Assembly: GCA_910578645.1 (NCBI GenBank)
Contig: CAJTQI010000004.1
Location: 241,275-305,274 of the forward strand
Direction: 5' to 3'
From: an uncultured Lachnospiraceae bacterium
Lineage (GTDB): Bacteria > Bacillota > Clostridia > Lachnospirales > Lachnospiraceae
DNA: 64,000 nt
This document shows, one piece after another, positions 17,403-25,100 of this stretch. Under the pieces are notes generated by a model, which had not been told where the DNA came from, did not search any database, and worked only from the letters and a program-made list of their open reading frames with translations. The position numbers and the translations under genes were made by a program. Every line of letters starts with the position of its first letter. The stretch's first letter is position 1.

Positions 17403-17732
17403 TTATATAAAAACTATTAAAAAAATACCAAATCCAGACAAAAGAAGTCCAATAAGCGATACAATTCCCTGCCCTTTGATTCCAAAAACAGTGGATACAA
17501 TATAAAAAATAAGAGGAAACCAAAGTCCTGCTCCTTCGTTTATTATCATAAATGTCACTACTGTCGCAAAAATGGCACTTATCAAGCATAAAAATTCATA
17601 TGGTAAATTACTCTTATAATCCTTGCTGTCATTTTCATCCTCTTCTTCATCCATCGGACATCCACAACTCGGACATGATTCTGCCCTGTCACTTATTTCT
17701 TTCCCACACTCTGGACATTTGATTAAAGCCAT
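17403..17732 (-). CDS. Zinc-ribbon membrane protein
   Basis: 109 residues. The N-terminal zinc ribbon (MALIKCPECGKEISDRAESC, PSCGC) is followed by an acidic linker (DEEEDENDSKD) and two or three membrane segments (EFLCLISAIFATVVTFMII; GLWFPLIFYIVSTVFGI; IVSLIGLLLSGFGIFLIVFI). The ribbon half is almost identical to that of the 16542 gene. It has its own promoter (17763-17791) and terminator (17330-17357), making a self-contained moron-type unit. Function is unknown. Confidence 0.65.
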   Translation of the reverse strand: MALIKCPECGKEISDRAESCPSCGCPMDEEEDENDSKDYKSNLPYEFLCLISAIFATVVTFMIINEGAGLWFPLIFYIVSTVFGIKGQGIVSLIGLLLSGFGIFLIVFI

Positions 17733-17762
17733 CGGCTATATCCTCCTTTTTGTGATAAAAAT

Positions 17763-17791
17763 ATTTTACCATCATTATTGTAATATGTCGA
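17763..17791 (-). promoter_or_regulatory. Cargo promoter 3 (TCGACA-N17-TAAAAT)
   Basis: Minus strand: -35 TCGACA at 17786-17791, 17-bp spacer TATTACAATAATGATGG, -10 TAAAAT at 17763-17768, 31 bp before the ATG at 17732. Confidence 0.7.
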
Positions 17792-17846
17792 ATAAATGTT
17801 TCTAATCTTACATAAGCGGCATATATAATCACAATAGGAATCCCGC

Positions 17847-18100
17847 TTAAATTGAAAGCATAGCACAATTAATTTGGAAAGCAATAATATGTTCTACCGC
17901 AAGGGCTTTCTCATCCGTAAGGTTCGCAAGATTTCCCATAGGCTTATACCTCCCGAATTTTAATAGAATTGCAGAGCCTACCGCTCATGGTAAGCCCTGC
18001 ACCATCCAATTCGCAACTAGCTGCTTCACTGGCCGAGGTTATTTCATCAACATTAAGATTCAGATTAAATCCTGCAAAAAAATTGGCCCATTACGAACCT
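17847..18100 (-). pseudogene. Decayed cargo sequence with a 30-codon open frame
   Basis: An open piece (~18100-17944) encodes NLNVDEITSASEAASCELDG, then AGLTMSGRLCNSIKIREV and stops; it has no start and looks like the end of a lost gene. Just after it, GGGAGG precedes ATG at 17939 and a 30-residue frame (MGNLANLTDEKALAVEHIIA, then FQINCAMLSI) ending at 17847. The short frame could be real, but is more likely a second truncated gene start. Confidence 0.35.
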
Positions 18101-18208
18101 AACCTTTGGTAGCCAACCTCATCCCTGGCAGCAACCTACATAAAAGCTATAGATTACATTAGATGTATTTTACCGTATAGGAAAATTCTGCCTAAGTATT
18201 TTCCCAAT

Positions 18209-18258
18209 CAAAAACCCCAACAATCCAAAAGACATTATCTGCCTAATGGAATTGTTGG
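18209..18258 (-). terminator. Terminator after the DUF4177 pseudogene
   Basis: Minus strand: CCAACAATTCC pairs with GGATTGTTGG across a 23-nt loop, followed by GGTTTTTGATT. Ordinary terminator shape with a large loop. Confidence 0.55.
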
Positions 18259-18392
18259 AGTCTGAATCTCCGTGCATGCAGAACTGTAAGTGTGGTTGTA
18301 TATTTAAAATCTTTTATCTGGATATTAAGTTGTGCATATGATTATAACGTATACTTTGCGAAAGTTAATATAGTTTTTACCTCATTTCGCTA

Positions 18393-18599
18393 TCATATCT
18401 TTTCAAACACCATAGTCGCCTGAATCTTACCAGCTCTTCCCATTCCAGTTCCATTCGCCGATGTTGTCGTTATTGTATGAAGCCTATATCCTTTTGCGGC
18501 TTACGCATTAATTATGTTTTCTAATTGAGACAAATTCTTTACAGCCCCACCTACAAGTTTTGCGTTTAATACTGCCTGTAAAACAACATATTGTGGCAT
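18393..18599 (-). pseudogene. DUF4177-like gene with an in-frame TAA
   Basis: The ATG at 18599 has GGAGG 8 nt upstream. The frame reads MPQYVVLQAVLNAKLVGGAV, then KNLSQLENIINA, meets TAA at 18501-18503 (codon 33), and continues in frame AAKGYRLHTITTTSANGTGM to TGA at 18393. The intact homologue at 21802-22017 has Gln at this position (INAQASKGYRLHT), so a CAA-to-TAA change explains the stop. The homology covers both halves, which makes the pseudogene call firm. Confidence 0.75.
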
Positions 18600-18717
18600 A
18601 ATCGAATCCTCCATTTCATCACTTAAAAATTTAACCGTCTTATCTTTATACCTTGCAAACGTCCTATCTCTTTAAATATATCCACAAAAGATAACTATAC
18701 ATAAATATATTTTCCGT

Positions 18718-19190
18718 CTAATTTAGCTTTATAAATTCTCCGGTTCTTTCTCCACCTATATTAACATACAACAAATTATAAGAAAATGTTCCAATATCAA
18801 CTATTTCAAACTCAACAACCCAATCATTTCTAACATCTACACCAAAATCATTTTTTGACTCTACATAACTTTTCACCGCAACGATATTTCCAATCCGCTG
18901 CATTCTTATTTCTTCTGAATGTGTTACAATAGGGGAGTTTTTGCGGATTTCGGATTTTTCAAAGCGTTACTTACAATCTCCTGTGCCATAATATAATAAA
19001 AAAATACTATCGTCTGAATCTATTTTCTTACTCTTATAGTCTTCCAATGTGCTTTTTTCCCATTTTCATAAAAAACTGTTCCTTGGTATGGTCTAAAAAT
19101 CCTATATACATCTTCATCTTCAAAAGCTGTAACAGTAAAATTATATTCATTTGATTCAAAATCAAAATTTCTTGTAAAGCTAATAACAGG
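18718..19190 (-). pseudogene. Decayed cargo gene fragments
   Basis: Three pieces in different frames lie in order. The first reads VISFTRNFDFESNEYNFTVT, then AFEDEDVYRIFRPYQGTVFY and stops at 19020. The second reads MAQEIVSNALKNPKSAKTP. The third is the open frame MQRIGNIVAVKSYVESKNDFG to GERTGEFIKLN, stopping at 18718. The NALKNPKSAK...VKSYVESKNDFG order matches a recurring small extracytoplasmic domain in Firmicutes as I remember it. At least two frameshifts or stops separate the pieces. Confidence 0.4.
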
Positions 19191-19254
19191 CTATCCTTAT
19201 TTTCGGATTCATCTTACCTATCCCATTCTTCCGATTCTGAATTGTCCTCTCCTT

Positions 19255-20233
19255 TCATTTTAAATCATCTGGACTTGCAGAAAAGAAATACTCAAAATTA
19301 GAGCTGTCATATTCAACCCCTATCATTTCGTTTAATTTATCCGCTACCGCCTGCCCCCATTCTTCGCCAAATTCTGTGTCACTAACCTTCTTCCTTTTGT
19401 ATCTGGTGAATATATTTAACCATTCTTCCTTCGTCCCCGCATAATAAATCTTATTTTTCTCTCCATTATGCATATAAGCAAGGGTATAATCGTAAACATT
19501 TGTCATACTTTTCGGGAAAAATACTTTGTATACATACGACCCATTAAAAATACCTGTGCTAACTTCGGTAAACCCTTCGTCTATTATAAGCTTTGTATAA
19601 CTTCCTCTTGAGTTAAATTCTGAAATATCGGTTAAATACTCGATGCCGTCTACCGTATACGTTGTCTTTAATTCCACATAATCTGCATCGGCTATATATT
19701 CCTCCAAATATATCGTACTCCCTTCAATTCCGTATCTAAAGTTATCTATATCACCATTCTTATTTTGTACTTTCACGTCAGTAACGCCTTGTGATTCTTC
19801 TTCGTTGATTGGTTCATCAACATTCAAACCATCAACGGAATCATCTATCCGTTCTTGGCTGTATTCTTCTATTATGGGACTTGTCACTTCATCCTTATCA
19901 TCGGTAAGATTCTCAATCTCCTCTTCATTATCGTCCTTATCGGAATTTGAAAGTGCGATACCCATAGACATTCCTATCAATATGCAAATAATTATTAATT
20001 TCGTGTTTGATTTCTTCTTTTTGGTTTTTTGTGAAGTTTTTACCAAACTTTCCGTCCTATCGTTTTCTCCCTTCTTTTTAGAAACAATGACCTTCCCGTT
20101 ATTTTTGGATACCTCAATTTCATCCCCAATCTGGGGGGCTGAAGTTTAAACTAGATATTCCCACCTCTGCTTCTTTTCCGCTTTCTGTTCTTATCCGTAC
20201 CTTTTCTTCGTCAATTCTGACTATTTTAGCCAT
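19255..20233 (-). pseudogene. Anchored surface-type protein with a frameshift at a C6 run
   Basis: The ATG at 20233 (AAAGGA upstream) starts MAKIVRIDEEKVRIRTESGK, then EAEVGISSLNFSP, and hits a stop. At the six C (20133-20138 on the plus strand as G6) a shift by one base restores QIGDEIEVSKNNGKVIVSKK and joins the long frame ending at 19255. That frame has a membrane segment (KLIIICILIGMSMGIALSN), an acidic linker, then ~150 residues resembling BspA/LRR_5-type repeats (YTKLIIDEGFTEVSTGIF, KVFFPKSMTNV, KIYYAGTKEEWL). Intact length would be ~325 residues. One extra C explains the break; the downstream part alone (from ~20046) has no clear ribosome site. Confidence 0.65.
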
Positions 20234-20340
20234 TTCAGTATTCCTTTGTTAAATTCTTCTTTTGTTTAAATGTCTTTCAACTCCATAGTTATGATTTTAC
20301 ATGCAAGTATTATCATCGAACAACACCCCACATGTTTTCC

Positions 20341-21399
20341 CTATCTTCTCCCCGTCAAATAAAACTCCATTCTGTCATAATCCTCATATGCAGATAGTTG
20401 TTTTGATACTGTTGCACCAGGCTTCAGTTCTCCATCAGAATCAATAAAGAATGCACTTTCGTATTCCACTAACTGACCATTTCTAAAAAACAATGCATAC
20501 CCTTCAACAAAATCAGCAGGCTCACTTCCATTATTTGTAACTTGGAAAATTGCCCCATCTTCTATATTGTTCTGTGTATAAGATAAGTCTTGAAGGACAG
20601 ACTCAAAAAACTCATCTTTTTTTGTCTTTATATCTGTATCATATCTGTTTATTGCCTTATCTGTTTCAAATGGTTCATATACTATTGAAGTACATCCAGC
20701 TCCTAATGCATAAAGTGTTGACTCAGATGCGCTAACCATTGAATCATCTTGTCCGTATGCAATAGAGGAAGTTTGAACCTCAACAGTCTCATTTGAGTCG
20801 TTTTTTATTATCATGAATCTTCTCGTGTACCAGTTTATGCCATCTGGAAGTGTATATTCAGCTAAAATTTGTACGGAATAATTTTCATTCTCGCTTTTTT
20901 CTATTTTTCTTTCTTCTTCTGCAATTTCTTCTAGTTGAACCTCCGCATTTTCTTCTGATTGTATAACCGTTCCTTCGCTCCGTTCCACTTCATTGCTATC
21001 ATCAATCCAAGACGGAGTTGTTTTTTCCCCTTCTTGTTCTTCCGCTTCTTTCATAGGAATTTCAATATCTTCCGCCTTCTCCGCTTCACCATCTTCTCTA
21101 TGAAACCTCATAAAATCATCATTCTTTACAGTTTCAATTTTTTCCCCGCCAAATTTACTTGAATTTATGACAAGTTTGTCAGAATCCATGTCTGAAACAA
21201 CAAAAAATATAGACAGTATCGCACCGAGAACAGATAGCAAAGCCCCTATAAGCGACGGCTTGCTGTCCATGTAGCTGTCAACCATGCCGACAATTCCCAA
21301 TACCAAACCTACTACACACAACACTATTCCAACGTACCAATATGACGAAAGTATACCTAATAACCCGAAAATAAGCGACAAAATCCCATAAGCGTCCAT
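20341..21399 (-). CDS. Membrane protein with extracytoplasmic FxLYD/DUF5067-like domain
   Basis: About 352 residues from the ATG at 21399 (MDAYGILSLIFGLLG), which has GGGGGG 6 nt upstream. Three hydrophobic segments (residues ~1-75, in the style of DUF4190 membrane heads) are followed by a long acidic linker (EDGEAEKAEDIEI to EEERKIEKSENEN) and a beta domain (~170-350: YSVQILAEYTLPDGINWYTR, FMIIKNDSNETVEVQTSS, GAIFQVTNNGSEPADFVEG). It has its own promoter at 21430-21458. Probably an envelope protein; function unknown. Confidence 0.6.
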   Translation of the reverse strand: MDAYGILSLIFGLLGILSSYWYVGIVLCVVGLVLGIVGMVDSYMDSKPSLIGALLSVLGAILSIFFVVSDMDSDKLVINSSKFGGEKIETVKNDDFMRFHREDGEAEKAEDIEIPMKEAEEQEGEKTTPSWIDDSNEVERSEGTVIQSEENAEVQLEEIAEEERKIEKSENENYSVQILAEYTLPDGINWYTRRFMIIKNDSNETVEVQTSSIAYGQDDSMVSASESTLYALGAGCTSIVYEPFETDKAINRYDTDIKTKKDEFFESVLQDLSYTQNNIEDGAIFQVTNNGSEPADFVEGYALFFRNGQLVEYESAFFIDSDGELKPGATVSKQLSAYEDYDRMEFYLTGRR

Positions 21400-21429
21400 A
21401 TAAATCCCCCCTTTCAAGTCTTTTAGGTT

Positions 21430-21458
21430 ATTTTACCACAATCTGCTATGTTTGTCGA
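21430..21458 (-). promoter_or_regulatory. Cargo promoter 2 (TCGACA-N17-TAAAAT)
   Basis: Minus strand: -35 TCGACA at 21453-21458, 17-bp spacer AACATAGCAGATTGTGG, -10 TAAAAT at 21430-21435, 31 bp before the ATG at 21399. A plus-strand extended -10 (TGGTATAAT, 21466-21474) lies just outside it, so two promoters face away from each other. Confidence 0.7.
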
Positions 21459-21503
21459 ATGGTTGTGGTATAATGTTTGCATTCCAGAAAAGAAGGAGCT
21501 TAT

Positions 21504-21566
21504 ATGTTTGATTTACCAAATTTTCAAAATGCAGGAATTTCTCTGCCGGATATAGAGCCATTTTAA
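21504..21566 (+). CDS. Possible 20-residue peptide antisense to the cargo operon
   Basis: AAGGAG lies 5 nt before ATG; the frame reads MFDLPNFQNAGISLPDIEPF and stops. An extended -10 (TGGTATAAT) lies 30 bp upstream, without a good -35. It is the only plus-strand gene signal inside the island. It could be a real small peptide or the front of a lost gene. Confidence 0.3.
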   Translation: MFDLPNFQNAGISLPDIEPF

Positions 21567-21629
21567 CATATCTTTCTGCTCTGCCGTGTAAAATGATTTT
21601 CCCATGTTTGACCGCCGTTTTTTTATAAG

Positions 21630-21672
21630 CAAAAAGAGTTACGCCCACCTTTTAAGTAGACGCAACTCTAAA
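21630..21672 (-). terminator. Terminator downstream of the DUF4177 gene
   Basis: Minus strand AGAGTTGCG pairs with CGTAACTCT (one mismatch), followed by TTTTTGCTT, 130 bp after the stop at 21802. Confidence 0.65.
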
Positions 21673-21801
21673 ATCATGTCCATTTCTGGATTTTCCTCTG
21701 TCACATGTTGAATATCAAATATTTATCTTCCGCTTCTTCCTTGGTATTTTCGCTATCTCTGTAATATATAAAACGTTCTTAAATTTAATTACGGCATTAT
21801 G

Positions 21802-22017
21802 TTATATTTTTTCAAATACCATAATCACTTGTATTTTCCCTGTTCTTTTAATACCTCCAGCAGGTGATTCTGCCGCCGAAACCATGTCAAACGTATGAAG
21901 TCTATATCCCTTTGATGCTTGTGCATTTATTACCTTTTCCAACTCTGGAGCACCTTTTAGCGAACCTCCTACAAATTTTGTATCCAATGTTGCATGTAAA
22001 ATAACATATTTATCCAT
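21802..22017 (-). CDS. DUF4177-like small protein
   Basis: 71 residues: MDKYVILHATLDTKFVGGSL, GAPELEKVINAQASKGYRLH, ending IQVIMVFEKI. The EKVINAQASKGYRLHTFD core is the DUF4177 signature. GGGAGG precedes the start. It has its own promoter (22040-22068) and terminator (21630-21672), and a broken paralogue lies at 18393-18599. Function unknown; family members are frequent in phages and plasmids. Confidence 0.7.
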   Translation of the reverse strand: MDKYVILHATLDTKFVGGSLKGAPELEKVINAQASKGYRLHTFDMVSAAESPAGGIKRTGKIQVIMVFEKI

Positions 22018-22039
22018 AAAAACCTCCCTTCATTTTTAT

Positions 22040-22068
22040 ATTTTACCATAATCATTGTAATTTGTCGA
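22040..22068 (-). promoter_or_regulatory. Cargo promoter 1 (TCGACA-N17-TAAAAT)
   Basis: Minus strand: -35 TCGACA at 22063-22068, 17-bp spacer AATTACAATGATTATGG, -10 TAAAAT at 22040-22045, 23 bp before the DUF4177 start. It follows directly after the tape measure terminator. Confidence 0.7.
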
Positions 22069-22077
22069 ATATTATAT

Positions 22078-22109
22078 AGAGCGGTTCCGTACTACACTGG
22101 AACCGTTCT
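22078..22109 (-). terminator. Hairpin overlapping the tape measure stop codon
   Basis: Minus strand AGAACGGTTCC / GGAACCGCTCT (one mismatch) with a 10-nt loop; the TAG stop at 22092-22094 lies in the loop. Only a weak AT run follows. Confidence 0.45.
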
Positions 22110-25100
22110 AAAATCAAAGCCATTTCTTTCGTTTCTTTCTTTTGATATAGAAGCAAGCTCTCTCCCATCTATTGAGATTGTTTTTCCTTCCCTTACAGCG
22201 TCTATCAGTTCTCTCAAAAGACTTTCTTGCTCTCCGTTTTCCGAATTTGCCCTAGAGAATCCTCTGTACGCCGCTTCTTCAATTACCTCCGCAAAATGTC
22301 CATCAGCAATTAGGCTGCTTCTTTCGTTTATCTCTCCGCTGTATTCCATGCGTTGCCGCAACAGACTTTCCGTATTATGGGTTATGATGCTGTCCGGTGT
22401 GTCCATCGTGGCATTTATTGACCCAATCGAAATTCCATCTGCGAATCTGTTGGATATCTCCCCGCCTGCTTTGCTAATGTCAGCTTTTTCCAAAGAAGAT
22501 ATGAGGGAATCCATCATGGAAGCACCTGCCGAACCAAAATCCCCGGCTTTTTCAAGTGCTGCCATGGCTTCACCCGCGATTCCGGTTGCTGCGCTCCGTA
22601 TCAATCCATCACCAGAGGACATTCCCTTGACGTAACCTTGTATAGAATAATTTCCAAGTTCTGCAAATACAGTGGACGGTGAATGAATACCTAGGGCATC
22701 CCTAAACCTTCCTGTGATACTATTTGCAACATTGAACATAACATCCTGCACAGACCCCATCATGTTATTTATTCCATTTATAAAGCCATGCATTAAGTTG
22801 TTTCCTATATCTTGGTAGTTAGCATTCAGTCCATAGAATGAAGCCCTTATACTCTCCATAAGAGTCATCATAGCGTCTCTTATTCCCTGCATTTCTGCTG
22901 TAATACCTGCGTCAAGGCTCCCTACCATGTTAGAACCGATATAGTTAAACTCTTTATCTGTACCGTCAAACGCCTGTATAGACGATTCCGCCACCCTCTT
23001 TGCGCTGTCCGTAACCTTCCCGGCATTTTGTTCAAATCCGTCTATATAACCTTGCACAGTATTACTTCCAAGTTCTTCAAATACCTTTGATGGGGAATGG
23101 ATTCCGAGAACACCTTTTACCTTATCTACGATTCCTCCGGCAAACTCTTTGACTTTTCCATAAGCAGTTTCCGCAAATCCGACTATACCATTAATAAAAC
23201 CTGTTACGATATTCTTTGCAATCTCAAACATCTTATCCGGCAATTCCGCAAAGAATCCGACTATCTTTTCCACCATATTTGGTATAAATTCAAAGAGGAA
23301 TACCTTTAATTCCTCCCATACCTCCTGTGTCTTTGTGGAAACAGCTTCCCAGGCATTCTTTATGAAGTCTGCCGCATATCCAAGTTTTTCAACTATCCAA
23401 CCCCTGATTGCATCTATGGCTTCTTCAATGAACTTCTTAGCCGCGCCCCAGAGTTCATCTGTCTTTTCCTTAATATTTGTCCAAACATTTAACACTGTTT
23501 CTTTTATCGTGTTAAACGCTGATAGCGCCGTTTCTTTTATTGTGTTCCAGATTCCCGTAACTACGTCATGTATGGTAATCCATATAGATTCCCATATACC
23601 CGCCACAGTATCGAACAATCCAGATAGGAACTCTCCTATACCCTCAAAAGCAAAGTGGGCAGCATCGGTTATTGTCTGCCATATGCCGAAAAGGAACTCA
23701 GACAATCCCTCCCAAATTCCGCACCATATTTCCGATAAGGTGTCAAATACTTTGGCAAGAAATTCCCCAATGCCTCCAAATACATTTCGCGCCGTCTCGG
23801 TAATGAAATTCCAAGTATTTGACAGAAAATCGCCCAAAAATTGCCAGACGCCAGACCATGCCTCTTCTATTCCCTCGAACACGCCCTTTAGGAACTCCGA
23901 TATGCCGTTAAACAATTCCGTAGCCTTGTCCCGGATGCCCGACCAGATAGACACTACTGCTCCTCTCACAGCATTCCAGACTTGTTCCGTCTGCTCTTGA
24001 ATACCCTGCCAAGCGCCTAATACAGCATCAACGACACTTTTCACCATATCCACAACGCCTTCAAACAGGGATTGTATACCATTTATCAACCCCTCCATGA
24101 TATTCACGCCGATTTCAGCCATTACAGTGGACGGGGAGTGGATTCCAAACAGTTCCTTTAAACCGCCAATTAAAATACGTCCTATGGCAGCTAAGGCTTC
24201 TCCAAGTCCTCCAATAGCTGTCAAAATTCCATTTACCATTCCGGCTATCAAATTAAATCCAAACTCGGCAAGGTCGGCAATTGCTTCTCCGCTAACAAAA
24301 TATTCTATTAGCCCCGCAATTAAATAACCACCCAACTCTATTGCAAGCGCTGTAATTTTCCCTATAACATCTGGCAAATTAGAAAAAGCTGCGTTTGTGG
24401 CATCTGCAATATGATTCCAGACCTGTCCCCAGTCAACATCTTTCACGGCATTTATCATGTCATCTAAAAATCCATTCAGTATGCCAAAAGCCGCATCAAT
24501 AAATTCTTCACCGCCAACCAGTGTCGCCGCTAATCCTCCAATAAGTATAGATATTCCTTTTGCAATTACACCGGCAAGAGGGCCTTCGACACCCAACTGA
24601 TTTAAAATTTTCTCAGTCAACGGGCTAAAAACATCCGCAACATTAAATGCAGTGAACCCCACAGCAAGAGCCTCTGCAATTCTTCCTGACGAAGACTGCC
24701 CGAATCCGTCAAACAACCCTCCTATCACTTCTAAAGCGGTGTCTAAGGCAGTTTTGAAATGTTTCCCCCACTCAATCTCACTAAGGAATACGCCTATCTG
24801 CCGTCCAAGTTCTTCCCACCGTACATCTTCTGTTGCTTTTAACAACATACCGAGAAATTCCGTAAGCAGATTATTGAGTACCTGTCCGTTTTCTTTCCAC
24901 TTGATTCCGTCAATGAGTCCATTTAAACCACTTGAAAGATTTTCGGCGATATCATTCCAACGTATATCATCAACTGATTCTTGTAATAACTGAAATATAC
25001 CGTTTATAAGTTCAGAAATAACACCAGAAATTTTTGACAAATCAAGCTTAGCAAATAATCCATTGATTGAGTCCGCAATACCTTTCCCTAACTCCTGCCA

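Noticed and set aside
15997..18599. TAA reassigned to glutamine in the island
   Set aside because: Most island genes end normally at TAA, TAG or TGA, and other cargo genes are broken by frameshifts; decay is simpler. Kept only as a low-weight option.
21433..21648. 71-codon minus-strand open frame
   Set aside because: It lacks a ribosome site and crosses the promoter and terminator that serve real genes.
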